Below, one piece after another: positions 8,684 through 17,179 of a stretch of 64,000 nt of DNA. The DNA comes from Microbacterium sp. TNHR37B (lineage in GTDB: Bacteria; Actinomycetota; Actinomycetes; Actinomycetales; Microbacteriaceae). The notes beneath the pieces were generated by a model. That model was not told where the DNA came from. It was given only the letters and a program-made list of their open reading frames with translations, and did not search any database. The position numbers were made by a program, and so were the translations under genes. Each line of letters starts with the position of its first letter. Position 1 is the first letter of the stretch. Where the stretch lies: NCBI RefSeq assembly GCF_001620065.1, contig NZ_LQGV01000001.1, positions 310,001 through 374,000 on the forward strand. The letters run 5' to 3'.

Positions 8684-8690
8684 GAATCGC

Positions 8691-9686
8691 GTGGCCACCG
8701 AATCGACGCGCATCGCTCCCGAGGAGCGGTTGGTCAACCTCGTCGTCGCGCTCTTGGCCACCGAGCAGGGGCTGACCAAGGACACGATCCTTTCCTCCGT
8801 GTCGGGCTACCGCGAGCAGGTCGAGGCGGGGGCGAGCAAGGACGCTCTCGAGAAGATGTTCGAGCGGGACAAGGAGAATCTCCGCGGGCTCGGCGTCCCG
8901 ATCGAAACGATCGGGGACTACTCCGATCCGGATGATCTCCGAGAAGCGCGCTATCGCGTTCCCACGAGCGAGTACGAGCTCCCCGTGGACATCGACTTCA
9001 CTCCGGCCGAGCTGGCCGTCCTCAATCTGGCCGGTGGGGTGTGGAGTGAGAGCTCCATGTCGGCGCAGGCGCGCAGCGGGCTGCGCAAGATCCGCGCTCT
9101 CGGCAACGATGTCGATGCGCCGATCATCGGCTACTCGCCGCGGATCAACCTCCGAGAGCCCGCCTTCGTTCCGCTGCAGCGTGCGATCGAGCAGGCGCGG
9201 GTCGTCGAGTTCGACTATGTCAAGGCGGGGGAGGACGCGGCGCGGCGACGTCGACTTCGCCCCCTGGCCCTGGTCGAGTACGAGGGACGGTGGCACGTCT
9301 TCGGATTCGATCTCGACCAGCAGGCCGAGCGCACCTTCCTCCTGTCGCGGGTGTCCTCGGACGTGCGGATCACCAAACGCGAGTTCGATCCCGCGCTGCG
9401 AGACGGCGCCGGAGACCGTGCGCTGCGGGGGCTGCGCGAGGTGGCCGATCGGCAGCAGGCGCTGCTGGAGGTCGACCCCGGCACCGAGGCGGCGCTTCGT
9501 CTGACGCGTCGAGGTGCGACCGCGGAGCAGGGGATCCGGGTGCCCTACGTCGATGCCGAGGTGTTCGCCGACGAACTCGCCTCGTACGGTCCCGAGGTGC
9601 GCGTGGTCGAGCCGGCCGATCTGCGCGCCAAAGTCATCCGTCGCCTCCAGCGCACTCTCGAGCTCCATGAGGGGAGTCCCGCGTGA
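8691..9686 (+). CDS. pafB: PafB, WYL-domain transcriptional activator subunit
   Basis: PafB and PafC form the PafBC activator of the LexA/RecA-independent DNA damage response, originally named for linkage to proteasome genes. The 331-residue protein has an N-terminal winged helix (about 8-70), then a WYL domain (about 145-230) where the signature reads RWHVFGFD rather than a strict WYL, and a C-terminal WCX extension. The GTG at 8691 is preferred over the ATG at 8682 because of the TAGGAT spacing. The stop overlaps the pafC GTG by 4 bp. Confidence 0.92.
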   Translation: MATESTRIAPEERLVNLVVALLATEQGLTKDTILSSVSGYREQVEAGASKDALEKMFERDKENLRGLGVPIETIGDYSDPDDLREARYRVPTSEYELPVDIDFTPAELAVLNLAGGVWSESSMSAQARSGLRKIRALGNDVDAPIIGYSPRINLREPAFVPLQRAIEQARVVEFDYVKAGEDAARRRRLRPLALVEYEGRWHVFGFDLDQQAERTFLLSRVSSDVRITKREFDPALRDGAGDRALRGLREVADRQQALLEVDPGTEAALRLTRRGATAEQGIRVPYVDAEVFADELASYGPEVRVVEPADLRAKVIRRLQRTLELHEGSPA

Positions 9687-10642
9687 ACACGAAGCCGCTC
9701 TTGGCGACCGATCGCGCCGCACTCATCCTCCAGCTGGTCCCGTATCTGATCGGCAAGGGGGAGGTCTCGCTCGCTGAGGCGGCTGCCGAGTTCGAGGTGT
9801 CCGAGGCGCAGATGCGCGCCATGGTCGAGAAGCTCACCGTCATCGGGCTGCCGGGTGACAGCGGTTTCTGGCAGATGGCGAACGACCTGTTCGACATCGA
9901 TTGGGATCTGCTGGACCAGCACGGCGTCATCTCCATCACCAACACGGTGGGCCTGGAGCGCACGCCGCGACTGACGGCGAGAGAAGCGGCAGCCCTGCTG
10001 GCCGGTCTCCAGCTGGCGGCCAGTCTTCCCGGCGTGGGGGATAGCGGCGTCGTCCAAGGTCTCCTCGCCAAGCTCGCGCGGGGTGCCTCCGGGGTGCCGG
10101 CCGAGGTGATCGTCGCGCCCGAAGCGGTCGACGACGTGCGTGTGACCGTCGCCGACGCCGTTCGAGCGGGGGTCGCCGTCACGTTCACCTACAAGGCTCC
10201 CGATTCGCCGGTCACGACCCGCACGGTGGACCCGGTCAAGGTTCACATCGCGTCCGGGCAGTGGTACCTGCAGGGCTGGTGTCATCTCCGTGAGGCGATG
10301 CGGACATTCCACCTGGACCGGGTGTCCGACGTGCGGCTGAGCGACATCCCCATCACTCACGGGGGCGAGCGCGTGCCGGAGCTGTTCGAACCGAGCGACA
10401 CCGATGCCGTCGTCGACCTGCGCGTGCGCGCCGCGACATTGCCCCTGCTCGCCGAGTACCTCGACGCCTCTTCGGTGACGGGGGAGGGCGACATGCGCAG
10501 CGCCCAGATCCGGGTGGCGGACGAGCGCTCCCTCAAACGGGTGGCGACCCGTCACGGCGGTGACGTCGAGGTGCGCTCGCCCGACGAGGCGCGACGAGCG
10601 GTCGCCGCGTGGGCCGAGGCGGGGCTCGCGCAGTATCACTGA
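9683..10642 (+). CDS. pafC: PafC, WYL-domain transcriptional activator subunit
   Basis: The partner of PafB. The 319-residue protein has an N-terminal winged-helix segment (residues about 8-65), and a WYL domain with an intact GQWYLQGW motif at about 195-202, followed by a C-terminal WCX region. WYL domains sense single-stranded DNA or other ligands and control the attached DNA-binding domain. Coupled to pafB by a GTGA overlap. The tat genes follow from a separate promoter. Confidence 0.92.
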   Translation: MNTKPLLATDRAALILQLVPYLIGKGEVSLAEAAAEFEVSEAQMRAMVEKLTVIGLPGDSGFWQMANDLFDIDWDLLDQHGVISITNTVGLERTPRLTAREAAALLAGLQLAASLPGVGDSGVVQGLLAKLARGASGVPAEVIVAPEAVDDVRVTVADAVRAGVAVTFTYKAPDSPVTTRTVDPVKVHIASGQWYLQGWCHLREAMRTFHLDRVSDVRLSDIPITHGGERVPELFEPSDTDAVVDLRVRAATLPLLAEYLDASSVTGEGDMRSAQIRVADERSLKRVATRHGGDVEVRSPDEARRAVAAWAEAGLAQYH

Positions 10643-10664
10643 GGCCGCGCGGGCGCGGGTCGGT

Positions 10665-10670
10665 TACACT
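10665..10670 (+). promoter_or_regulatory. -10 element for tatA-tatC-helY
   Basis: TACACT, 35 nt before the tatA ATG; the leader carries a GGGAAGAG binding site. Confidence 0.45.
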
Positions 10671-10705
10671 GGCCGTACCTCCATTCCGAACGGGAAGAGA
10701 TCATC

Positions 10706-10960
10706 ATGGGACCTCATGGGTGGCAGTGGCTGCTGATCCTCGCCGTCGTTCTGCTGTTGTTCGGCGCGGCCAAGCTGCCCGCCCTGGCAAAGAGCCTCGG
10801 TCAGTCCGCCCGCGTCTTCAAGGGTGAGATGAAGGCCATGAAGGACGACGACAAGCCGGCCGACACCGCGTCGACAGCGGCTCCGACGGTCGCGACGCCG
10901 CTCTCCGAGCCGGCCGCCTCCCGCGCCGATACGGGCGATTCGCCGCGCACGTCCTCCTGA
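10706..10960 (+). CDS. tatA: Sec-independent translocase subunit TatA
   Basis: An 84-residue protein with one N-terminal transmembrane helix (about 7-23), the hinge FGAAKLP, an amphipathic helix (LAKSLGQSARVFK) and a long Ala/Thr/Ser-rich, poorly structured tail. TatA subunits gather around TatC to form the pore for folded twin-arginine substrates. The ATG follows GGGAAGAG. tatC starts 9 bp after the stop. No tatB is seen here; actinobacteria often have it elsewhere. Confidence 0.95.
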   Translation: MGPHGWQWLLILAVVLLLFGAAKLPALAKSLGQSARVFKGEMKAMKDDDKPADTASTAAPTVATPLSEPAASRADTGDSPRTSS

Positions 10961-10969
10961 CGACGGAGC

Positions 10970-11791
10970 GTGGTGACCGAGCGGACGACCCGCCCCCGCG
11001 TCAAGAAGCCGCGTCCTGACCGACGCGAGAAGCGGATGTCCCTCGCGGGGCATCTCGTTGAGTTGCGCAACCGCCTGTTGATTGCGGCTGCGGCCATCGT
11101 CGTGGCGATGGTGATCGCGTACTTCCTCACCGACCCCTTCATGGAGTTCATCACGCGCCCCGTGCGCGAGATCGCGATCGCGCGCGGTGAGGAGGCGAAG
11201 ATCGAGGTCATGTACACGACCGTGACCGGTGCCTTCGACCTGAAGCTGCGGATGTCGTTCGCCATCGGCATCCTGCTCGCGGCACCGGTGTGGTTGTGGC
11301 AGATCTGGGCCTACATCATGCCCGGGCTCAGCCGAAAAGAGATCCGCTACACCGTCGGATTCCTCCTCGCCGCGATCCCGCTGTTCTTCGCCGGGGCGCT
11401 CACGGGCCTCCTCGTGATGCCCAACATCGTGAAGCTCATGGCGGAGTTTCTCCCCGAGGGCACGTCGGCCTTCTACGAAGCACGCACCTACTACGATTTC
11501 GTGCTGAAGCTCATGCTCATCGTCGGGGTCGCCTACGTGCTCCCCGTCTTCCTCGTCGCGCTGAACTTCGCCGGGATCATCTCCGGCAAGGCGATTCTCA
11601 AGGCGTGGCGGGTGGCGGTCGTGATCGCCGTCGTCGTCGCCGCCATCGCGACCCCACCCGCTGACGTCGTCTCCACCTTCCTCTTGGCCGGGATCCTCGT
11701 GGTGCTCTTCTTCGCCGCGGCCGGCTTGTCGATGCTCTTCGATCGACGTCGCGCGAAGCGCACGGCCGCGGAGTTGGGTACGGCTGCGTGA
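10970..11791 (+). CDS. tatC: Sec-independent translocase subunit TatC
   Basis: TatC is the receptor for twin-arginine signal peptides. The 273-residue protein has a basic N-terminal extension of about 23 residues, then the conserved MSLAGHLVELRNRL entry motif, six transmembrane helices, and the PGLSRKE and YYDFVLKLML loop regions typical of the family. The start is GTG at 10970, with a second in-frame GTG at 10973; the sequence does not decide between them. Its stop overlaps the helicase GTG by 4 bp. Confidence 0.96.
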   Translation: MVTERTTRPRVKKPRPDRREKRMSLAGHLVELRNRLLIAAAAIVVAMVIAYFLTDPFMEFITRPVREIAIARGEEAKIEVMYTTVTGAFDLKLRMSFAIGILLAAPVWLWQIWAYIMPGLSRKEIRYTVGFLLAAIPLFFAGALTGLLVMPNIVKLMAEFLPEGTSAFYEARTYYDFVLKLMLIVGVAYVLPVFLVALNFAGIISGKAILKAWRVAVVIAVVVAAIATPPADVVSTFLLAGILVVLFFAAAGLSMLFDRRRAKRTAAELGTAA

Positions 11792-14256
11792 CCGACCCGG
11801 CCGAGAGGTTCGCGCGGGCGGAGGCCGCGCGCGCGCACCCGGTGACGACGTGGTTCGCCGATGCGCAACGGTTCGACCTCGATCCGTTCCAGATCGCCGG
11901 ATGCCATGCGCTCGAAGAGGGGCGAAGCGTCCTGGTGGCGGCACCGACCGGGGCGGGCAAGACGATCGTCGGGGAGTTCGCGATTCACCTGGCGATGCGC
12001 GCGCCCGGCGACAAGGCCTTCTATACGACACCTATGAAGGCGCTGTCCAACCAGAAGTTCCGCGAGCTCCAAGAGGTGTACGGCGAGAGCGAAGTGGGAC
12101 TGCTCACCGGTGACACCAACATCAACGGCAACGCCCGCATCGTCGTGATGACGACCGAGGTGCTCCGCAACATGCTCTATGCGGACTCCTCTGCGCTCCG
12201 GGGCTTGCGCTACGTCGTGATGGACGAGGTGCACTACCTCGCCGACCGCTTCCGCGGTGCGGTGTGGGAAGAGGTGATCATCCACCTTCCTCCCGAGGTG
12301 CGTCTGGTCTCCCTCTCGGCCACGGTCTCCAACGCCGAGGAGTTCGGAGACTGGCTCGACACCGTCCGTGGTGACACGGCGGTCATCGTCTCCGAGACCC
12401 GCCCGGTGCCGCTCGAGCAGCATGTGCTCGTCCGCGGCGACCTCCTGCCCCTGTTCGACGACCGCGCCGGAGTGGCCACGGCTCAGGTCAATCAGGAGCT
12501 CATGCGGATCCGCTCGTTCACCGGATCGCGCTTCGACAACAACCGGCGCGCGCAGCAGATGCGGTCGCAGCCGTCGTACGAGGCGACGCGCCGTCGACCG
12601 CAGCGCGGAGGGACCCGCCCGGTGCGTCCGTCGAACGTCCACCGCATCGAACGCCTGGACCGGCCGGACGTGGTCCAGTTGCTCGGGCGTGCCAACCTCC
12701 TCCCGGCGATCTTCTTCATCTTCAGCCGCGTTGGTTGCGACTCCGCCGTGCAGCAGGTGCGACGGTCGGGCGTGCGGCTCACCTCGCGGGAGGAACGTGA
12801 CGAGATCCGGCAGATCGTCGACGAGCGCACCCGCACCCTCCACGACGAAGACCTGGCGGTCCTCGGGTTCTGGGAGTGGCGGGACAATCTGGAGCGCGGT
12901 GTCGCGGCCCACCACGCCGGCCTCCTCCCGGCGTTCAAGGAGATCGTCGAAGAGCTCTTCCAACGCAAGCTCGTCAAGGCCGTCTTCGCGACGGAGACGC
13001 TGGCGCTCGGCATCAACATGCCGGCCCGGACCGTCGTGCTGGAGAAGCTCGAGAAGTTCAACGGGGAAGCGCGGGTCGCCATCACAGCGGGCGAGTACAC
13101 CCAGCTGACCGGTCGCGCCGGCCGCCGCGGGATCGACGTCGAAGGGCACGCGGTCATCCAGTGGACGGAGGGGCTCGACCCGCAGTCGGTCGCAGCCCTG
13201 GCTTCGAGGCGGACATATCCGCTCAACTCGAGCTTCCGCCCCACGTACAACATGGCCGTGAACCTCATCGATCAGTTCGGCAGGTCTCGCGCGCGCGAGA
13301 TTCTGGAGTCGTCGTTCGCCCAGTTCCAGGCCGACCGGGCTGTGGTCGGACTCGCCCGGCAGGTCAAAGAGGCGGAGCAGTCCCTCGCGGGCTACGAGAA
13401 GGCGATGGCCTGCGACCGCGGCGACTTCGTGGAGTATGCGGATCTGCGCCGGCGTCTGAGTGAGGCAGAGAAGCTGAACCGCGCCGACCGCACGGCCTCC
13501 GCCAAGACGCGTCAGCACCGCCAGAATGAGATCCAGTCGCTGCGGCGGGCGCTCCAGCGTCATCCCTGCCACTCCTGCCCGGATCGTGAGAACCACGCGC
13601 GCTGGGGGGAACGCCATGCGAAGCTCTCGCGCCAGGTGGCGAAGCTGCGTCATCAGATCCAGACGCGGACGGGCACGGTGGCGAGGATCTTCGATCGCGT
13701 CGTCGACGTTCTGACGGCTCTCGATTATGTCGAGCGCGACCGCGCGGGCACCACGCGGCTGACCGCTGCGGGCGCGACCATGCGGCGGATCTACGGAGAG
13801 CGCGACCTCCTGGTGGCCGAGTCGCTGCGCCGGGGACTGTGGGACGAATTGGACGCCCCTTCGCTGGCGGCGCTGGCGTGTTGTCTGGTCTACGAACCAC
13901 GACGTGACGATGCGAGCGATCCGAGGCTTCCCCGCGGCGCTTTCCGCACGGCGCTTCACCGCACTCAGGAGCTGTGGGCCGTACTCGACGACATCGAGCG
14001 CGAACACCATCTCCCCGGCTCGGAGGCTTTCTCGCCGGGGCTCGCGCAGGCCATGCACTCGTGGGCGCGGGGCATGGCGCTGGAACGGGTCCTGGAGGAG
14101 GCCGATCTCGCGGCGGGCGATTTCGTGCGCTGGGCCAAGCAGACGATCGATCTGCTCGATCAGCTTTCCCTCGTGGCGCAGCCGCCCGTGGCCACGACCG
14201 CGCGAGCCGCGCTGGACGGCGTGAGGCGGGGGATCGTCGCGTACTCGACGGTCTGA
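11788..14256 (+). CDS. helY: HelY/Mtr4-like DEAD/DEAH-box RNA helicase
   Basis: An 822-residue Ski2/Mtr4-like superfamily 2 helicase. Walker A is APTGAGKT at 52-59, motif II is DEVH at 146-149, motif III is SLSATVSN, and motif VI is QLTGRAGRRGID. A C-terminal half of winged-helix and ratchet type follows, and a CxxC pair (HPCHSCPDREN) is found near residue 595. Its role is probably RNA unwinding or turnover; it is named after M. tuberculosis HelY, which also sits after tatC. GTG start, overlapping tatC by 4 bp. Confidence 0.92.
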   Translation: MTDPAERFARAEAARAHPVTTWFADAQRFDLDPFQIAGCHALEEGRSVLVAAPTGAGKTIVGEFAIHLAMRAPGDKAFYTTPMKALSNQKFRELQEVYGESEVGLLTGDTNINGNARIVVMTTEVLRNMLYADSSALRGLRYVVMDEVHYLADRFRGAVWEEVIIHLPPEVRLVSLSATVSNAEEFGDWLDTVRGDTAVIVSETRPVPLEQHVLVRGDLLPLFDDRAGVATAQVNQELMRIRSFTGSRFDNNRRAQQMRSQPSYEATRRRPQRGGTRPVRPSNVHRIERLDRPDVVQLLGRANLLPAIFFIFSRVGCDSAVQQVRRSGVRLTSREERDEIRQIVDERTRTLHDEDLAVLGFWEWRDNLERGVAAHHAGLLPAFKEIVEELFQRKLVKAVFATETLALGINMPARTVVLEKLEKFNGEARVAITAGEYTQLTGRAGRRGIDVEGHAVIQWTEGLDPQSVAALASRRTYPLNSSFRPTYNMAVNLIDQFGRSRAREILESSFAQFQADRAVVGLARQVKEAEQSLAGYEKAMACDRGDFVEYADLRRRLSEAEKLNRADRTASAKTRQHRQNEIQSLRRALQRHPCHSCPDRENHARWGERHAKLSRQVAKLRHQIQTRTGTVARIFDRVVDVLTALDYVERDRAGTTRLTAAGATMRRIYGERDLLVAESLRRGLWDELDAPSLAALACCLVYEPRRDDASDPRLPRGAFRTALHRTQELWAVLDDIEREHHLPGSEAFSPGLAQAMHSWARGMALERVLEEADLAAGDFVRWAKQTIDLLDQLSLVAQPPVATTARAALDGVRRGIVAYSTV

Positions 14257-14282
14257 GCGCCGCCGGCTTCCATCCGCTCGCA

Positions 14283-14288
14283 TAGGCT
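14283..14288 (+). promoter_or_regulatory. -10 element for leaderless lnt mRNA
   Basis: TAGGCT ends 6 nt before the GTG at 14295. Confidence 0.6.
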
Positions 14289-14294
14289 CGTCAC

Positions 14295-15833
14295 GTGCGT
14301 TCCGATCCCCGACCCCTGCTGCCGTTATGGGCCGCGATCCTCGTCGCGATCGCGGGCGGAGCCATCCTCGACCTTGCTTTCCCCGACGTGGGCTGGTGGC
14401 CGCTGGCCTTCGTGGGAGTGGGAGCATCGCTTCTGACGCTGATCGGCCGCTCGGCGGGTGGAGCCTTCGTCGTCGGGTTCGCTTTCGCAGCGTCGTTCTA
14501 CCTGATTCACATCGTATGGATCACCCGCTACCTGGGTGTCGTCCCTTGGTTCGCCCTGGCGGGGATCGAGACCTTGCTGAGCGCGATCGGAGCCATCGCG
14601 ATCGCGTTGGCCTACCGTTGGCTGCCGCGCCTCCGTGGGGGTACCTGGGCCCGTCTGGTGCTGCTTCCCGCGTTGGTGGCGGGGCTGTGGACGGCCCGGG
14701 AACTATGGCTCGGTGCGTGGCCCTACACGGGATTCCCGTGGGGCAGGATCGGGATGAGTCAGGCGGAGAGTCCGCTGGCTCATGTCGCCTCCTGGACCGG
14801 CGTGACCGGGCTCACGTTCCTGATGGTCTTCGTCGTCGCGGCCGTCGGCGAGATCGTCCGGCTGCGTGCGTGGCGCGCGCCGGTCAGGATGACTCCCGCC
14901 GCACTCGTGCTCGCGGCGCTCGTGCTGGTTCCTCAGTTCCCCACCTTCGACGCGGGAACGATCCGCGTGGGTGCCGTGCAGGGGAACGGCCCGGCCGGCT
15001 ACTTCGACACGCGTGAGCCCTACGCGGTGCTGCAATCACAGCTCGACGCGACGGCGCAGCTCTCGGGGCAGGATCTCGATGTCCTGTTGTGGCCGGAAGG
15101 GGGGATCGATGCTGACCCCACTCGGAATGCCTCGGTCGCACGAGTCCTGGATCGACTGTCCGGCGAGTTCGATGCGCCTCTCATCGTCAATGCAGCGACC
15201 GAGCGCGGCGATCAGACGTTCAACACGTCCATGCTGTGGCACGTCGGCGAGCACAACCCCGTCGCCATTCACGACAAGAGCCATCCGGTGCCGATGGGGG
15301 AGTACGTCCCCGACCGGTGGTTCTTCGAGATGCTCGCCCCCGACCTCATCGGCCTCATCCAGCGGGAGTACACTCCCGGCACCAACCCGCCGTTCTTCGA
15401 TGTGGACGGCGTCGGGGTGGGCCTCGCAATCTGTTTCGATGTCATCTACGACGACGTCATCTGGAGCGGGGCGCGCGACGGCGCGGAGGTCTACATGTTC
15501 CAGACGAACAACGCCGACTTCCGCGACACCGACGAGAACCTGCAACAGCTGGCGTTCGCGCGGATGCGGGCGATCGAGACGGGGCGGGCCGTGGTCAATC
15601 TCTCGACCGTCGGCACGAGTCAGGTCATCGCCCCCGACGGGTCGACGGTCGAGTCGCTCGCCGCAGGCGTGCCGGGTGCCATGATCACCGACGTCCCGCT
15701 CCGGACCGGTCTGACTCCGGCGGTGATCATCGGACCCGCTGTCCAGGCGCTGCTGGGGTGGGGCATCGTGCTCGCGTTCGGCGTCACGGGCGTCTTCGCG
15801 ATCCGCCGAGCCCGGTCCTCCGCACAAGGATGA
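14295..15833 (+). CDS. lnt: Apolipoprotein N-acyltransferase
   Basis: Lnt adds the third acyl chain to the N-terminal cysteine of lipoproteins. The 512-residue protein has about six N-terminal transmembrane helices, then a nitrilase-fold extracellular domain (about 220-470) with the Glu in LLWPEGG, the Lys in HDKSHPVPMGEY and the Cys in AICFDVIY as catalytic triad, and a final transmembrane helix. It is not fused to a Ppm1 mannosyltransferase, as it is in some mycobacteria. The lipoprotein pathway gene lgt also lies in this window. Start is the leaderless GTG. Confidence 0.95.
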   Translation: MRSDPRPLLPLWAAILVAIAGGAILDLAFPDVGWWPLAFVGVGASLLTLIGRSAGGAFVVGFAFAASFYLIHIVWITRYLGVVPWFALAGIETLLSAIGAIAIALAYRWLPRLRGGTWARLVLLPALVAGLWTARELWLGAWPYTGFPWGRIGMSQAESPLAHVASWTGVTGLTFLMVFVVAAVGEIVRLRAWRAPVRMTPAALVLAALVLVPQFPTFDAGTIRVGAVQGNGPAGYFDTREPYAVLQSQLDATAQLSGQDLDVLLWPEGGIDADPTRNASVARVLDRLSGEFDAPLIVNAATERGDQTFNTSMLWHVGEHNPVAIHDKSHPVPMGEYVPDRWFFEMLAPDLIGLIQREYTPGTNPPFFDVDGVGVGLAICFDVIYDDVIWSGARDGAEVYMFQTNNADFRDTDENLQQLAFARMRAIETGRAVVNLSTVGTSQVIAPDGSTVESLAAGVPGAMITDVPLRTGLTPAVIIGPAVQALLGWGIVLAFGVTGVFAIRRARSSAQG

Positions 15834-15861
15834 CGCCGGCTCCCAGGGAACCGGCGTCATC
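15829..15861. terminator. Hairpin between convergent lnt and rbpA
   Basis: GATGACGCCGG at 15829-15839 pairs perfectly with CCGGCGTCATC at 15851-15861, with an 11-nt loop. There is no strong U-tract on either strand. Its place between two converging stops suggests bidirectional termination. Confidence 0.6.
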
Positions 15862-15874
15862 GATGGCGTGTGCG

Positions 15875-16249
15875 TTATGCGGAGAGGCGCGCCTTCTCTT
15901 CGCCACCGCGACGGGCGCGCAGCAGAGCGAGGCGCTCTTCGAGCAGTTCCTCGAGCTCTGGAATGGTCCGGCGCTCCATCAGCATGTCCCAGTGGGTCCG
16001 CGGCGTCTTGTCGCCGGAATGGTCCACCTCGACGACCGTGTCTCCCACACGGAGCACGGCCTCGGCGCCGCACGTGCGGCACTCCCAGACCTCCGGGGCT
16101 TCCGCGTCGGCGGCGAAGGTCATGACGGTCTCTCGTGCGCACTGCGTGCACACGTAGGTGAAGTTCGCGCGCTCATGGAAAACGACGCCATCCTCGCTCT
16201 GTAGGCTGGATGCGCCGATCCGCATGCCGCGCAGGCTGCGATCTGCCAT
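15875..16249 (-). CDS. rbpA: RNA polymerase-binding protein RbpA
   Basis: RbpA binds the principal sigma factor and RNA polymerase and stabilises the open complex; it is confined to Actinobacteria. The 124-residue protein has a flexible N-terminus, a core with two CxxC pairs (Cys34, Cys37, Cys57, Cys60) where zinc may bind, and the C-terminal sigma-interacting helix containing HWDMLMERRTIPELEELL. ATG start with a GAGGACGAG purine stretch. Promoter discussed separately. Confidence 0.97.
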   Translation of the reverse strand: MADRSLRGMRIGASSLQSEDGVVFHERANFTYVCTQCARETVMTFAADAEAPEVWECRTCGAEAVLRVGDTVVEVDHSGDKTPRTHWDMLMERRTIPELEELLEERLALLRARRGGEEKARLSA

Positions 16250-16278
16250 TGTGTGGTCCTCTCGTCCTCGTCAGGTAT

Positions 16279-16304
16279 AACGCCCTGACCTGTGCGCGTC
16301 ATCC
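16279..16304 (-). promoter_or_regulatory. ECF sigma-like promoter before rbpA
   Basis: On the minus strand GGAT (16304-16301) is followed 19 nt later by GTT (16281-16279), about 30 nt before the ATG. This resembles the SigR/SigH class (GGAAT, 18-19 nt, GTT). A TATACC in the same place could instead serve a housekeeping sigma. Confidence 0.4.
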
Positions 16305-16398
16305 GAACGGGCGGCCTGGGCGGCGCTTTCACAGCCGATGCCCAGAATGCCCAGACGCCCTGGCGCGTCGGCCTTCCGAGCTGCCGCCGTGTGACGAC

Positions 16399-17169
16399 TC
16401 AGGACCGCGAGCGGAGGACGGCCAACGCCCGATCCGCGCGGTCGGTGACGACACCGTCGACGCCGAGCTCGAGGAGCTCCGCCATGAGATCTTCGTCGTT
16501 GATCGTCCACACGTGGACCTCGACTCCGGCAGCGTGCACCGCATCGATGAAGCGTCGACGGACGATGGGCACGGGGCCTTGCCGGAGCGGCACTTGCACG
16601 GCGTCGACCCCGTCCAGGACTCGCCGGACGGCCCGGGACGAGCGCGTGGCGACGGCGGCGAGAGTCCGAGCAATGACGCTGCTTCCCGCGGAGGTCGCCG
16701 GCCGGCCGCCGAGGGCGCGCGCCGCATCGAGGGCCAGGCGTCGACGGCGGTCGGAGAAACTCGTCAGCAGCACTCTGTCGGAGTGACGTGCTACGTCGCG
16801 ACCGACCTGCTCTGCAGCATCGGCGGCCTTGACGTCGAGGTTGAATCGGAGGGTCGGGAAGCCGTCGAGCGCCTGCGCGAGGGTCACGAGCCCACCCCGC
16901 GTGGACATCAGCTCTTCGAGCTCCCGCACCGTCACATCTCGCACGCTTCGCGGGTCGCCGGCGACCCGTTGGAGGTCGGCGTCGTGGAGGAGAACGACGA
17001 CGTCGTCCGCCGTCAGGTGGCAGTCGGACTCGACGTACTCCGCGCCGACGGCGTGCGCCCCGGCCAGCGCGGCCAAGGAGTTCTCGACGACTCCTTCCGC
17101 GTCATCGGGAACGAATCCGCGGTGGGCCAGGATGCGCGGGCGGTCAGGAAGGAACCAGGGATGCGTCAC
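16399..17169 (-). CDS. Glycerophosphodiester phosphodiesterase family protein
   Basis: A 256-residue TIM-barrel enzyme of the GDPD family, which splits glycerophosphodiesters to glycerol-3-phosphate and an alcohol. The active-site pattern is present: LAHRG near residue 14, the metal-binding Glu and Asp in EYVESDCH, the HDADLQR turn, and near the end VHVWTIND and GVDGVVTDRAD. No signal peptide, so it is cytoplasmic. The GTG at 17169 begins 10 nt after the SPFH stop, making it the last gene of the NfeD-SPFH operon; a longer frame upstream is not needed. Confidence 0.92.
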   Translation of the reverse strand: MTHPWFLPDRPRILAHRGFVPDDAEGVVENSLAALAGAHAVGAEYVESDCHLTADDVVVLLHDADLQRVAGDPRSVRDVTVRELEELMSTRGGLVTLAQALDGFPTLRFNLDVKAADAAEQVGRDVARHSDRVLLTSFSDRRRRLALDAARALGGRPATSAGSSVIARTLAAVATRSSRAVRRVLDGVDAVQVPLRQGPVPIVRRRFIDAVHAAGVEVHVWTINDEDLMAELLELGVDGVVTDRADRALAVLRSRS

Positions 17170-17179
17170 GCGGCGGAGA

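Noticed and set aside
8682-8690. ATG at 8682 as the pafB start
   Set aside because: It overlaps the TAGGAT hexamer and would precede the expected transcript start; GTG at 8691 fits the spacing.
11533-14427. A 964-codon open frame on the minus strand
   Set aside because: It is the shadow of tatC, the HelY-like helicase and lnt; composition is low in hydrophobic residues and no motif is present.
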